64,000 nucleotides of DNA, taken from assembly GCA_023374045.1 (NCBI GenBank), contig CM041783.1, forward strand, positions 126,543,503-126,607,502, read 5' to 3'. The notes under the pieces are model-generated. The model worked only from the letters and a program-made list of their open reading frames with translations, was not told the DNA's origin and searched no databases. Source of the DNA: Limonium bicolor (Eukaryota; Streptophyta; Magnoliopsida; Caryophyllales; Plumbaginaceae). Position numbers and translations under genes: made by a program. Below are positions 22,218 through 35,900 of this stretch, piece after piece (position 1 is the first letter of the stretch; each line of letters starts with the position of its first letter).

Positions 22218-25200
22218 TGAAATACCCCAAACCTAGTTATGTTGTTTAAACACCTAAATAGGGTGTAATAAGACTAAAAAGAGTCTTAGAAACCTTAGTA
22301 AACAAATTTAAACAAAAGGAAACACAAATGTGCTTTAAAGTCAATAAGAGCAAAATGTGCTCTAAGCTTGGGATAAACTTGAGTAAGCCTAATGAGCTTA
22401 CCAAGACCTCATTTATACTAATGAACATATTAAACCAATTACCAAAGAAAACCAAGCTTGAAAACAAGTTAAAACACAAAATGTGCTTTAAGAAGTCTTA
22501 AAGCACGTTTTTGAAAAATTGTCTTGTAAATGAGTTTTGAATGGCTAAATGTCCATCATTACTCTTAAATATATATGTGTACTATATAGTATCACATTTG
22601 GGTGGCTATATTAGGGAAATCAAAAATTTCACTTCTAAGTGCCTTGTTTAGGTGAATAGTACTTTTTATAAGCTAGTTTGTAACATATGTTGTATTAAGT
22701 AATTAAATTGACAAACAAAGACTAAAACACCCTCATACTAATAAAGGGGGCCGGTTTTTATAAGTGTGTGACTCACCACTCTCTAGTTGATATTATAAGT
22801 AAGTAAAGAAAACTAAGTAAACTTACTTTTTACTTTATAAACATAAATATCTCCTAAAGCAAGTTCTATCTTCATTCTCATTTCTTTCCTTCATTCCCAC
22901 GGTTTGCAAACACCTTCTTCTTCCTTCTTCCTTGTTCTCTCTCGGTAATACCACTATCACCATGGAAGCTCCAACTTTGACCACTTGTTAAATCTAGCTC
23001 ACTTGTCCAAATAAAAACAAAGACCACCAATCTCTTCCTCTCATCAAGCTCTTCATTCCTATCTTCTCAAAACTCCAAGAGCTCCATTTCGGTGCCAAGG
23101 TGTTCCACCATTGAAGGAGCTTGAGCTTGGATTTTACATATTATTACTCTCCTTTGCTTCTAGGTAAGGAATCTCAAACAAAAATCAGTTTCCTCCTTGT
23201 TTGTCATGTCCGAAAATACACATTGATATAGCTCTTTGTGTGACTTTGTTCTAGCTTCATTTCAACTCTTCATGGACTAGGTGGAGTCCTCTCTTGTTAT
23301 ATATTCAAACTCTCTTCAAAGATCAAGGTAAAACAACTACATTAATGTTTTGAAACAATGTCAAATTAGGGTTTACAATGAGATGAAGCTTATAGCTTGA
23401 ATACTCATTATAATGTTTGTATATTGTTTAGAACTTGACAAGGAATCAAAATACCATACGGTTTTGTAAGGAAACAAGAAGGAAGTGTGTTGGAAAAAGA
23501 GGTAAATCTACTAACTTAATGTTGTTTAATGCCTTAGGAGAAATGAGCTATAATTGCTTATTAAAACTACCTAAAGAGCAAATGGTTAATGACCTAGTAA
23601 ATGTTCTCAAGAGACTAGTAAAATAACATATGTCTTGTTGTATGTAATCGCAGGTTAAAGGCATATATTGTGGAAATTCAGTGTTTATGATTTAAGCACT
23701 TTAAGGGCCTAAGAGCCATGCATTTTAAGGGCCTAAGTGCCATGCAATTTAAGTTATGCACTATATTGTGATGTAGTGTGAATTTGGTGAAGTTGTGTAA
23801 GAAAGTGTTCTTGGTGTTTTAGTGTTCTAGGATGGTTACTGATGAAAATAATGTGCTAAGGTGTAACAAAATGCTAGGAGAAACTATGTCGAAATTTAGA
23901 AAATGCATAAGGAGTTCAAGATGTTGTAAAGGAATTTTGATGAACTAGGAAGTGTTCTAGAGTGTAATAAGGACTTAGGCATGATCTTGAGGTTTTAGTA
24001 TGTACCAAAGTCATTTTGGACTTAGATGAAGGCTTAGGCAAACTTTGGTAAATAAGGAGAAGTGTAAGCTTAGGAAAAGGGATTTCAAGAATGACTTAAG
24101 GAGTTTTAGTTTGTAAGAAATGATGTTAAAGTAATGATGTTGTGTGGAAGGAATATGATATAATGGTTAGTATAGGCATGAAACATCACTTAGAACTTAA
24201 GGAGAAGACACTATAAGTGTTGGAGGCTTTGGAGGAATTTGGTTAAGTGTTTAAAGGCTTAGAAATTGAGTATAATGGCACGTCCGAACTTCCGTCCGAA
24301 CTTGGAAGCTCGGACATGCCCTGTTACGCTTACAGTTTTCTGGATTTTAGGTAGTGTCCGAACTACCGTCCGAACTTGGAAGTTCGGACGCACCTGTTAT
24401 TTCTTAGGGATTATCCTCGAACTGTGTCCGAACTTGGAAGTCCGGACACATGTTCGGACGTATGATTTCTGGTTAGGATTTTCCTCGACTCATGTCCGAA
24501 CTTCCGAAGTCCGGACACAAGTTCGGACATGTGGTTTTGTCAAAAATCACGGCTTGTGTCCGAACTTGGAAGCTCGGACACAAGTTCGGACAGGCCACTA
24601 TATGGACCAAAAATTATTGTTTTAAGATGGGAATTGTTATCTAAAAATAGTAGTAGGTTAGTAATGATATTATGAGGTTAAGTAAGACATGTTAGGTGAG
24701 TTTTAAAGGCAATTAAAAGGATGAAAAGTTGTAATAGTGTAAAATAAAAAAAACTAGTAGTGAGTAGATAATGTTAACAATGGACTAGTGCGTTAATTAA
24801 CCGACGTTACTAATGTGTTTAGGATTCTTCCAAGGTGGAAACCAGTCGAGGCAAGGACCGAGGTATGGTTTTCTTGCAGTCTGTTGCCTACCGGTTTACA
24901 CCGGCTTGTGTGTTGTTTGTTTTTCTGTGTGTTTATGACTTTGTAAGATTAAACCATGTAAAGAGTTTACAGTTGTTAATATTATTATGTTGTTAAGTAT
25001 GACTCTCTCTTCCCTTGTGGTGTCTAACAAGACTTGACCTATTATTGAATTGTTGTTGAGTTCAATGATGAACTACTAACAAGGGCTAACGGGGGAAGTG
25101 AGGAGTCCGGTCTGTTCCGGCCACGCGTGTGAGTATGGGAGTCGATGTCATAACCGGTTCGATTCTCTCTGTATGTTATGGTTAAGTTTCCAATTTGGTT

Positions 25201-25994
25201 TCTAACCTTCCCTTTAGCTTAACCAAGGCTATTTTACTGACTCACGTCGGGCCACAGGGGCATACTATGTGTTTTGTTTCGGTGTGCTTGGATCACTATA
25301 TCCGAGGCACCTTGTGTTAAGTTAACCGTTCAATCTAACCGGACGGTAACGAGTTATGTAACGAGCTAAGTATGAGCATGGCAACATTCTCTAAGCTCTC
25401 AATGGGGACTAACTGTGTTGGTTCTCTTCCTAAGGAATTGTATGTTTGCGATGTGTGTTATGTTGTGTACAATACCTGTATTATGTTATGTATGTATGTG
25501 TTGTGTGTTTTAAAATAAATACCATGTCATCATGACAATTGGTTGCGCGTATCCCGGTAGCCGATGGGCTGCGCGTTAGCCATACCAGCAAAGGTGCTGA
25601 CCCCCTCGGGGGCTCCATATTTTTATTGCAGGATGAGGATCGAGGAAGCAGAGTGGCTCTAGATCCTAGAGAGTAGTTTACTTTTGGAGTACTTTTGGAT
25701 GTTGCCCGGGTTGCGCCTGTGCTCCCGTGGCGTGTTATATACTTGTTGTGATGGTTTACAGTGAGTATAGTGAAGGATTTATGTAAATACTCGGTATTAT
25801 GTTAATGTATATATATGGTTGTTAGTTCTATGCTCGGGAGTCTGATCATCAGACCGGTACAATTGTATTTATTCAGCCTTGTTAGCCACGTGGGTGGTTG
25901 ACGGCATTGTAGCACCAATCGTTTAGTTATCGTTTAGTTGTTTATTTTCCGCTGCGATTCCAAGTATAGTTATGTGCGTAGTAGGGGTGTTACA
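22218..25994 (+). repeat. 3' LTR of Tekay-type element
   Basis: It matches 12052-15824 from end to end, including TGACTCA (22769-22775), the leader intron signals (23328-23653) and the hairpin array (24282-24591). Many differences from the 5' LTR are short indels. Confidence 0.95.
24282..24591 (+). repeat. Five-unit GTCCGAAC hairpin array in 3' LTR
   Basis: Same array as 14116-14431. The 3' copy is six bases shorter overall through small indels between units. Confidence 0.9.
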
Positions 25995-26758
25995 CAAATA
26001 AAACTATGTATTATAATGTATTTTGGAGTATAATGTAAAGTTTATGAAATAAAAGAGGTTATAATAAAATAACCGAAAAGTATGATGTATTTATGGGGTT
26101 AAAAATATTTATAGGTCCTATATGGATATTTAAGAAATTTAGAAAAGATAATTATGATATGAGGATTTATGAAATTAAAACTATATGATATGCAAGTACA
26201 AGTAATTTACTTGTAAAAGAAATAATATTATTTGGGGTTAGTTTATAATTAATAAAAGATATGGGAAAAATATGCCCATGCGTGACATGTAAAAATAATT
26301 TGAGAACCTATGAAGTGGTTATGTCATTTAGACAATTATATATATGTATCATAAATAATACATGTGTATGAAATATATACATTTTAGATTTTCAAGTAAA
26401 TCAAAAGGAAAAGAATATAAGGAATTTAGTGTGGAAACACCAAATAATATTTGGACCTATAGTATATTTTTGAAATAAAGTTAAGAGGAGAATTAATTAA
26501 CATGTGACCAATAAATGCCATTGATAAAGTTACTATGTCCATTGGACAATTATAAAACATGTAACATAAATGGTACATGAATATATAGTTATATACATTC
26601 AAGGCTTTAAAGATAAACCACAAGGAATAACGAATAAGTTATATATCCAATCATAAGGTAATTAAAAGAAGTTACCACACAAAATAAGTTTTCAACATTT
26701 AAGACTACATGATTTGGAAATATATAAATACCTTAATTAATAATAAGGATAAGAGGTT
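25995..26758 (+). repeat. Outer 3' LTR, segment 3 of 4
   Basis: AT-rich DNA between the Tekay-type element and the LARD. It begins with the CAAAT target-site copy and ends with AGGTT, the LARD target site. No gene or motif was seen in it. Confidence 0.45.
26754..26758. repeat. TSD AGGTT of LARD (left copy; right copy 53213-53217)
   Basis: AGGTT directly precedes TGTAACACCCC at 26759 and follows the terminal TTTCA at 53212, 26.4 kb away. Confidence 0.92.
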
Positions 26759-28530
26759 TGTAACACCCCAACTATAACCGTACACTTAACATCAAACTGC
26801 AGCGGAAAACTTAACTCAACACATTACTTAATTCAATGGTGTTACACGCCGTTAGCCACCCACGTGGCTAACAAGGCTAATACATATACATTGTATCGGT
26901 CTGATGGACTAGATTCCCGAGCAGCTACACACTACTATCCCTTTCCATTAACAACAACCATTATACATATACATTCCAACTGTACCGAGTTTATACCAAC
27001 TAATGCCGATAACAATTTCGGTCTTACTACACCTACAATACATATACAATTGAAATGGCTATTCGTGTTGTATAAACAACTACCCCGTCCTACTCTCGAA
27101 CGGCTTCCAGCTCCTTGTACCTGAAATAGGAAAGAGAAGAAAGGGTGGCCCCCCCAGGGGGCTCAGCACCTTTGCTGGTATGGTAATCCCGCAGCTCGCA
27201 TGCTACCGGGTCACGCACAACTAATTGTCGTCTTAGCATGTGGTTGATTTTATTTGAATCATGCATGTAAACTATAAGCACACAACACATTACATTCCAC
27301 GACAATGGGGCTCAACAAAACAGACAATACATCTATACTTGATAAATCACCCATTGTGTTCTTTAACCCTAGAGGGTTTCTCCTCTAATGGAGCAATTTC
27401 CTTAATAGACGACACTTACCCACTAATCGGGTTTATCCTCAAACGCCTCTTATTATAAATGGGATTCATATCTGTGATCCACGTATTCCGCATTTAACGT
27501 ACATATAACATTACATCGCAATAAGAATTGTCGTACAACAATAACACATAACATAACGGGAACAATTCTCTTTAGGAACCGACCCAAACATAGTTAATTC
27601 ACTTGTGAGCCTAGAGAATGATATCACCCTCATGTTAAGCTCGTTATACAACACTCGTTACCGTCCTAATAGTCGGACGAGTAACTTAACTTAAAGATGG
27701 ATCGGATTTAGTGATCCGAACACACCACACAAACACATGTTCCCCCTAGACCGATCATAAGTCAGAATAGTTAAGCTTTGGAGTAAGCTAGTGGGAGATC
27801 GTAATCCAAGAAGGAAAAACAACCATAACAGAGAGAAAGGTAAAGCAAGTATGGATACCCATTCTCAAACAACGCGCGACCGGAACGACCGGATTCCTCA
27901 CCCCCCATTAGTACATATGTACTTATAAATAATTAGTTAGAGCTCCATTATGGAACTTATCACATCCACACACCATAAGGTATTACAATCGGTTAAACAC
28001 ACACGGGAGGTAAACACACCTACACGCACAAAAACACACAACCAACTCACGCATAGCCGTGGTTAGAACGTTCCAATGGTTTGGGTCGTTAAATCCGGAT
28101 ACCGTTCTCTTATGTGATCCTAGATTTGGTTAACTAAGGTATAACACTTTCGAGGTTAAACAGTATCGGAATTGTACACGCCACCTAAATGAATTACTAT
28201 AAACTCATTACATGTTTTATCTTACAACGTGGCAAACATACAGAAAAACACATTGGCATACAAGCCGGTGAAATCCGGTAAGACACAGGTTGCAAGAAAA
28301 CCATACCTTGGTCCCTACTGCGTTCGAGTCCCGCCAAACGTAGTTCCTAAACATGATTAATAACGTCGGTTAATTACCTTATTTAGCTTCCGGTTTACTA
28401 AGCATTTTTCATGATTATATGACATGTTTTATGCTTAAACTTACCCTTGATTACCATCATTATACACCCCTAGGGTTAACTACCTAGGCCACACTTTGTT
28501 TGTTTGTTTGTTTTTTTTTTATAAGTTTTA

Positions 28531-28785
28531 GGTCGACCGACCTTACCCAAGGTCGGTCCATTCCAGTGACATCCAGGTTTGAAAATTTACACCTCGACCG
28601 ACCTTGCCAAGTCCGGTCCCAAGGTCGGTCCATTCCAGACACTTTTACCGTTTAAAAATTCTACCCCGACCGACCTTGCAAGTCCGGTCCACAAGGTCGG
28701 TATATTCTAGAGACATATTCCGTATACAAAATTCAAGCCCGACCGACCTTGCAAGTCCGGTCCCCAAGGTCGGTCTGCTCCAGAC
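28531..28785 (-). repeat. Four-unit CCGACC/GGTCGG hairpin array (LARD left LTR)
   Basis: Units of about 60-72 bp have CGACCGACCTT opposed by AAGGTCGGTC and are followed by a CCAGA phrase. Right-LTR copy at 50333-50600. Confidence 0.85.
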
Positions 28786-29074
28786 CCTTGTTTAAAAATG
28801 CTCATTTGACTCCAAACTTCACCTTGCATATCCTAGTATGCTTTAACATCATTTAGCACACATAAAACTTCACATAACATCCTCCAAATGCATGTACAAG
28901 CTTACTTCTAAAGTCCTTAAACACTCACTCATTTACTCGCAAACCTCCTAACACTTGTTTACACATTTTAAGGCCTTTACATATCACCAAACAAGGCCTA
29001 AACATCATCTAAAACCATCACCATCCAATCCCACATCATTAGAAGCCTTAAACACATTTTTTTTTCTTCTCTGG

Positions 29075-29174
29075 TCTGGACCGCCCCTCTGGGGAGGTCC
29101 CAGGGGCGGTCCACAACACAAACTACTTCTCCTGCACTGGACCTCCCCACAAGGGCGGTCCCTAGGGGCGGTCC
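29075..29174 (-). repeat. Two-unit GGACCGCCCC hairpin array (LARD left LTR)
   Basis: GGACCGCCCCTCTGG is opposed by CCAGGGGCGGTCC, then a second, less perfect unit follows. Right-LTR copy at 50893-50992. Confidence 0.8.
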
Positions 29175-31081
29175 ACAGCAGACCCCAATTTAAAAAGTGT
29201 TTTTCTCCTCATTTTGAACTCCAAATTCACCCCAATCTTTTCCCACTTTTTCCACACTCTTTCTACATGTCTCCTCCATGTTTAAACACCTTAAAACATG
29301 CACCAAACCTTCCTTAATCATCACCAAACTTGTAACTCAATTTCTTACAAAAATTCCTAACACGTACAACATTTTTCCTTAGGATTTCTAGGTGGTAATG
29401 CATACCTACAACTTAGACTAACCAAGGTGTTTCTTCTCAATATGATAACCACTCCTAAGCATAATTTTGCATCCTCATCACTTCCTTTACACAAACTCCT
29501 CAAGTCTTTCCCACAAGTTCATACTTAATCCTTCACAAGGTATTATACTTCCTTTGTTTATCAACTAAATTTTTGCCATAGCTTCTCTTGTATCACCTTA
29601 CACCAAAACAAATAGTATTTCCACCATTATACAACCAAGAACACTAAATCTCTTAATACACATTCCTTACACACAAACATATTGTTTTTCATCCTTTAAC
29701 CACCAAAGATATCCATCTTCACAAGAGATGTTCTTTACACACAACTAAACCTTTAGACAACACTACATCACAATATAGTGCACAAACTTAAATTGCTTGG
29801 CACTTAGGCCCTTAAATTGCATAAACCTTAAACACTGAATTTCCCACATAATAATGCCTTCAACCTGCAAATACACACAACAATGCTCCCATGTCCTTTT
29901 AGTCCACCTTGTGGATTGTTTTCTATCTCATTTCCCATTGGCTCTTTAGGTTAATTATTAAGCAAATATAGCTCAATTCCCTAGTACATAAAACCACATT
30001 AAGAGAGGTCATTTACCTCTTTGTTTTCCTAGCTTTCTCACTTGTTTTCTCTTGTTTTTCTTGATTGAAAATCGGCAAGGAGCTTTTATCACTTGTCAAC
30101 CTTCTAACCAATACACATATAAGGGTAATGAGTATTAAGTTTAATACTCAAACTCATAATTAAACCCTAGGTTTACATAAGTTTCTTAAAACACTAAAAT
30201 TTGATGATTACCTTTGGAATTTGAAAGAGAGCTTGGTTAAGTGGCAAGATAGGACTCCTCCTAGTCCCTTGAAGATTGAATTAAGCTAAGAAAATAGCAA
30301 GACAAGGCCCCATTGTAAGGTGAATTTTCGGATATACAAAGATAATGATCGGAACTTGGATTTTCTTTGATTTTCCTTACCTTGAAACAAAGGAGAATGA
30401 GAAGGCATGGAAATATGAGTTCAAGCTCCTTCAATGGTGAATATCAATGGCACCAAAATTGAGTCCTTGAAGATTTTTGTAACACCCCAACTCAATCCAA
30501 TTGTGGTCTCGCAACTTAACAATATATATATACACATGTCACAGCGGAATTCTTTACAATCCAGGACCTTGCCACGGTCTGACTACAGAATATACCGAAC
30601 ATTAGTCTAACAACCTTAACCATCTACATAACCTTCTTACAATCCTCCCACAACCTATACATTTTACTAACTCAATTGCCATACGAGTGTACAGGCACAA
30701 CTCGTAGGTCATACTTAAACCTTAGCACTTGTACTCCTTCTTACTCTCGCGACGGCCGCCTCCTGATGTTCACCTGTGTAGTAAAAAGAAGCCCCCGAGG
30801 GGGTCAGCACGAATGCTGGTACTATCCTCTCATGGCCCCCAAGCTAACGTGGCTACGACGACTAATGTCGATAGCATGGAGGTTGATTAGATGCACAACA
30901 TAATAGAAAGTGCAGTAAACAACAACTCAGATATGAACAATCAAAGTTCACACACAATGAACGACTTAAATGCGTTCCCTTAATTAGAGAGTTAGTTATT
31001 TAACTCCTTAAGTAATGTTCTCTCTTAATCTTAGTCCATCCTTATCTTACCTCAATCCGATTTATCTTAATCTTAGAAACA

Positions 31082-31450
31082 ACCATCCTTTAATCAGGAG
31101 TGGATGTAGCTTATCTTAATCTTAATATTACAAACCATCCTTTAAAAAGGAATGGTTGCAACTTATCTTAACCTTACCTTAATCTTAATCTTAATAGTAC
31201 AAATCATCCTTTAAACAGGAATGATTGTAACTTAACTTAATCTTAATCTTAATCTCTATATACAAACCTTTCCTGGAAGGGATTGGTCGTATCTAATTCG
31301 AACCTGGGATTTAGGTGATCCCACCGCACCATCTTATCTCAGTCTTAGAATACAAACCATTCTTTAAGTAGAAATGGTTGTAACTTATCTCAAACCTTAT
31401 CTCAATCTTATCTCAATTAAGTCAACCGTTCTTTTATTAGAATGGTTGTA
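31082..31450 (-). repeat. Six-unit ACCAT/ATGGT hairpin repeat in nested solo LTR
   Basis: Units begin near 31082, 31134, 31204, 31266, 31357 and 31425. Each has a short inverted pair such as ACCATCCTTT with AAGGAATGGT. Stem sequences differ between units while pairing is mostly kept. TTATCTTAATCTTA runs separate them. Confidence 0.65.
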
Positions 31451-32345
31451 CCTTATCCTTTTTATCTGTCGGCACCGTTAGCCCGAACCAATGAGTTATC
31501 AGCTCCATTGTGTTCATAAACAATATTTATTAGATTAGTTGGGCATTTAGGTAGATCCCACTACACCATCTCAGTATGCCTCCCTCCTAAAACAAGAAGT
31601 CCGAGGAGTCGAGTCTATTTGTCGACTCTAGGCGACGGTCCGAGGACAAGTCATCTTTGGAAGACGGTATTTGATAAGGATACCGACTTCCCCCAATACA
31701 CATGTGCCGGTACCATTCCGGATTCCACTCAAGTTCAGGTTAGTAATAGTCCTCAAGACCATGTGTTGGTTAACCTCTTCGGTTTATCGTCCCTCATTAG
31801 GGGCGTTCCTTATTCTCACTCAATTTCTTACTAAACATTGGTTAGTAAGTTCTCACGGTATGTTGTGTTAGTTTTCAAACATCACACAACAATATATATA
31901 TATGTATATATATTCCGGTTGCATGCTTTATCTTGTTTAGTGAGCACACAAAAACAATAGCACACAAGCCGAGGGACACCTCGTTAGCAAGCAGGTCACA
32001 AGAAGAAACAACTGTACCGTTCACCATTGGTCGTTCGGCTGCTTACTCTCTTCCGGAGTCCAAACTCCCAAGTCCTAAAACATTCATTCAGTTTTAGGTT
32101 GTTAATCACTTAACTTAATATGACTACTTAACTTGTTTAACTTACTTAATTCCTTAATGATCCCCCCCTAACACCTCTTAGGTCTTACACTTATCTTACA
32201 AACTTAATCTTAAACTCTCAAGTTTATACTTAACTTAATCTCTTAAGTTCTTAGGGTCTCAATCATTACTACCCAACCAAGGCATACCTTATTACCCATT
32301 GCCATTCTTAGAATTCAAAATTTCTCTCTTTTTTTTTGTTTTTAG

Positions 32346-32597
32346 GCTCGACCGGACTTACCGACTTGCCAAGTCCGGTCCATTCCAGTACCCTTTTACC
32401 GTTGGAAAATTCACTCCGACCGGACTTACATGTCCGGTCCCATGTCCGGTCGATTCCAGAGACTTATTACCGTTCAAAATTTCATGCCGACCGGACTTGA
32501 CAAGTCCGGTCCCATGTCCGGTCCATTCCAGAAACCTTCTTTGGTAGTGTAATTTGAGCTCGACCGACCTTGCAAGTCCGGTCCTAAGGTCGGTCGG
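32346..32597 (-). repeat. Four-unit CCGGAC/GTCCGG hairpin array (nested solo LTR)
   Basis: CGACCGGACTT is opposed by AAGTCCGGTC and CATGTCCGGTC. The fourth unit switches to the CGACCGACC form of the LARD LTR. CCAGA phrases follow the units, as in the LARD array. Confidence 0.85.
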
Positions 32598-32876
32598 CTC
32601 CAGAACCTTGTTTCTAAATTCTCTTTTCAACTCCTAACTTCTCCACAAGTTCCCCCATGTGTCCTAATACATTTAGGCACTTAAACTCACCTTTATACAT
32701 CCACTAAAAACTCCTTAGCTACTTTCTCAATTCTTACTAGGAATTCATAACACTTGTTTTACCTCTTAAGGCCTTTACATGTCACCAAACAAGGCCTAAA
32801 CATCATCTAAAACCATTACCATTCAATCCCCCTTCATTAGAAGCCAAAAACAAAAATTTTTCTTTTTCTCTGCACT

Positions 32877-32980
32877 GGACCGCCCCTCTGGGGCGGTCCC
32901 CAGGGGCGGTCCAAACCAGAAGCTAATTTCCTGCACGATTTGCCTGGACCTCCCCAGGGGCGGTCCCTAGGGGCGGTCCA
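32877..32980 (-). repeat. Two-unit GGACCGCCCC hairpin array (nested solo LTR)
   Basis: GGACCGCCCCTCTGG is opposed by CCAGGGGCGGTCC, and a second unit follows. It corresponds to 29075-29174 and 50893-50992. Confidence 0.8.
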
Positions 32981-35900
32981 CAGCAGAACCTATTTTCCAA
33001 AGTGCTTTTCTCCTCATTTTGAACTCCAAATTCACCCCAATCTTTTCCCATTCATTCCACAATCTTTCCACATGTCCTACATGTTTAAACACCTTAAAAC
33101 ATGTGCTAAACCTTCCTCAAAAATCACCAAACTTGACACTCACTTCTTACAAAATTCTTACACTTAAAACTTGATTTCTTACACTTCCCTCTTGTGACTT
33201 TGCCTAAGACCTCAACTAATCAATATGTTTCTTCACCACCATCTTAACTACTCCTCAAGCATCATATTGCACACCCATTTGCTTTACTCAAACTTCTCAA
33301 AGCCATATAATCTAGAACATGCTTACATCCTTATAAGTCATTATACCTTATTTTTCCTTCAAACTTGTACAAGTTTCCTAGCTTCCTTAACCATGGTTTT
33401 GGTGCATAAAACTCACCATTATAACCCCTAGTCCCTCTTATACATTCCTAGGTCTTCCTAGTACTCAAGAACTCCATGGTTTATCCATTTTTACCAAATC
33501 AACCCTTAGATCACTAGAACATCCTTAGTCATAAAATCTCCTTAGAATACCCTAAACGCTTAGTTTCCTACTCAAATTTCGCCATAGTTTCTCTAGTATA
33601 TATCATGCCCAAATGCATGGTTTTTCTCATTCAATCATCTCACACACATCAAACCTTTTTCTCATCATAATTCTTACCCAAGTCAACTCATTCATAATAA
33701 ACTCAATATAGTGCAATAATCTTAAATTGCATAGCACTAAGCTCTTAAATGACATGGCTCTTAGGCCCTTAAATGATTAAACTTAAACACTGAATTTCCC
33801 ACATATAAAAGCTTTCAACCTGCAAATACACCCATCAATCTCATAGTAGTTATAATGCTCTCAAAATCCACCTTAACCTTATATTACTAACTCATTCTCA
33901 TTAGCTCCTTAACCACAAGTTCATAAGCTTGTTTAAGTTCTTTTTCCTTAGGTTATATAACCCATTACACAATGTAAGCTCTAAGCCACATTGGTATTTA
34001 TCTAAAACTCATTCCTTAATCTTAAACCACCATTAGGTAAGCATTTTACCTTGTTTTCTCAAGCTTATCTTAATCTCCTCCTTAGGCCTTCTTCTTGCAT
34101 AGATCTCGGCCACCACTTAAATTCCCTTTTGCCAATGTTCTAATCAATATTCAATGACTCATATGAGTACTAAACAATACACTAACCTTAAGGAGTAAAC
34201 CCTAGGTTAAAAATGTGTTCTAAGGTATTAAACTGAATGTTTTACCTTGGATTCTCAAAGCAAGCTTGGATATGAATTAAGTAGGACCTCCTCTAGCCCT
34301 TGGAGAATAGAATCAAGCTAGAACAATGGATAAAAATGAATCCCCATGAGAAGGAATTTTCGGCAATGTGTAGAAATGGTGGAAACATGGTTTTTCTTAC
34401 ATTTTCCTTACCTTAAGAGAATGGAGAAGCTAATGAGCTCTTCAAACTTGATTTTCCCCCATCAATGGAGTTTTCTCATGGCACCAAAATGGAGCTTTGA
34501 AAGATTTGAAAAGATAGGAAGATAGGTCTTGGCCTAACTAAGGGAAATCTACACTTAGTTTTTGATTTGGAGCAAAGATGAATACTTGGTGAGCATTTGA
34601 AGGTGGAGCACCCATGGAAGAAGCTCTCTCGGTTTGGAGCAAGGAAGGAGAAAGAAAAATCGTGGAAGGAAGGAGAAATGAAGAGAGAGAGGAAGAAAGG
34701 TGGCTAATATGTGATATTTGCTTTAATAAAGCAAATAGTAACTTTCTTACTTACTCTTCTTTTCCTTTCTTATTTGACTACTTATGGTGACTCATGTGGT
34801 GACTCCCCACTTAAAAACCGGCCACCCTCTTAATATAAGGCCAACATGGTCTTTGTTGACCAATTAATTGACTTATATTGATTAAAACCTAAACTAGTCA
34901 CTAAATAGTTACTATTCACTAATCAAGGCACATAATCGGGAAATTTTTGATTTCCCATTGATTTAGACCTCCTAATGTGATACTAATTAGTACACATATT
35001 GATTAAAGAGTAATGATGGACATTTAGCCACTCAAAACTCAATTCTAAGACAATTTCTCAAAAATGTGCTTTAAGACTTCTTAAAGCACATTTTGTGTTT
35101 TAACTTGTTTTCAAGCTTGGTTTTCTTTGCTAATTGATTTAAAATGACCATTAGGATATTACTAAGGTCTTATCATGATATTCGGGTACTCACCCAATTC
35201 TCTCCAAGCTTAGAGCACGTTTTTGCCCTGATTGCCTTTAAGGCACTTTTTGTGTTTTCCTTGGTTTAAATTGACTACCAATCTTTCTAAGGCATATTTT
35301 AGCCTTAATACATCATGATTTGATGTTTACTTAGAATACTTAGGTTTGGGGTATTTCAATTTTAAAAGAGGGAAATGAAGAGCTCACTCTAACTAAGACA
35401 AAGGTAGTTTTGAAATTGATTTTGGAGCATGGAGTCATAAGTTACAAGCATTCAAAGATGGAGAATGGCTACTTGCTGTAGCAAAACGAGAATGGAGAAG
35501 GGAGGATGAGGTTGGATACGGTGGGAATCAAAAATAAAAGAAGTGAAAGTGAGGAGAGAGGTATGTTTTGGAGATATTTAAGTTATAAAGCAAAAGTAAC
35601 CCTTTTACTTACTTTTCTTTCTTTCTTTTAATTGGCTAGCCAAGTGTGATGACTCACACCACTAAAACCGTGGCCCCTTACATATTAGATATATATATGG
35701 TCTTTGTTGACCATCTAAACAACTTATGTTGACTTATGACTTAAACTAGCACTATTTGAGCACTATTCACAAACTAAGGCACATAATTTTTGATTTCCCA
35801 TTGATCTAGACTTCCTAATGTGATAATAAGTAGTACACATGTTTATTAAAGAGTAATGATGGACATTTAGCCACTCAAAACTCATTTACAAGACAATTTT

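Larger units (their letters stand above)
12052..25994 (+). mobile_element. Complete Ty3/gypsy retrotransposon, Tekay/Del chromovirus type, 13.9 kb
   Basis: Two near-identical LTRs (3773 and 3777 bp) with TG...CA ends and a perfect TSD enclose a tRNA-Met PBS, gag, an AlkB-like insert, protease-RT-RNase H-integrase and a PPT. The order RT before integrase is Ty3/gypsy. The integrase tail has a chromodomain-like EEATWE motif and a PSLF end. With very long LTRs and the Met PBS, this fits the Tekay/Del lineage; an RT tree would be needed to prove it. The copy as written is frameshifted in gag, AlkB and pol. Because LTR pairs also differ mainly by small indels, part of this may be assembly error. 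Confidence 0.93.
30478..35358 (-). mobile_element. Solo LTR nested in LARD 3' LTR, 4.88 kb
   Basis: It starts TGTAACACCCCAACTCAATCC and ends TTTGGGGTATTTCA. TSD ATTTT lies at 30473-30477 and 35359-35363. The right LARD LTR shows the empty site (GAAGATTTGAAAAGAGG at about 52190). It is a diverged subfamily of the same LTR type and has no coding content. A leader-intron pair is at 33820-34245. Confidence 0.92.

Noticed and set aside
28955..29317. 120-codon ORF in LARD LTR (also 50771-51133)
   Set aside because: Pro/Leu-rich reading of the CCCC hairpin array; duplicated only because LTRs are duplicated.
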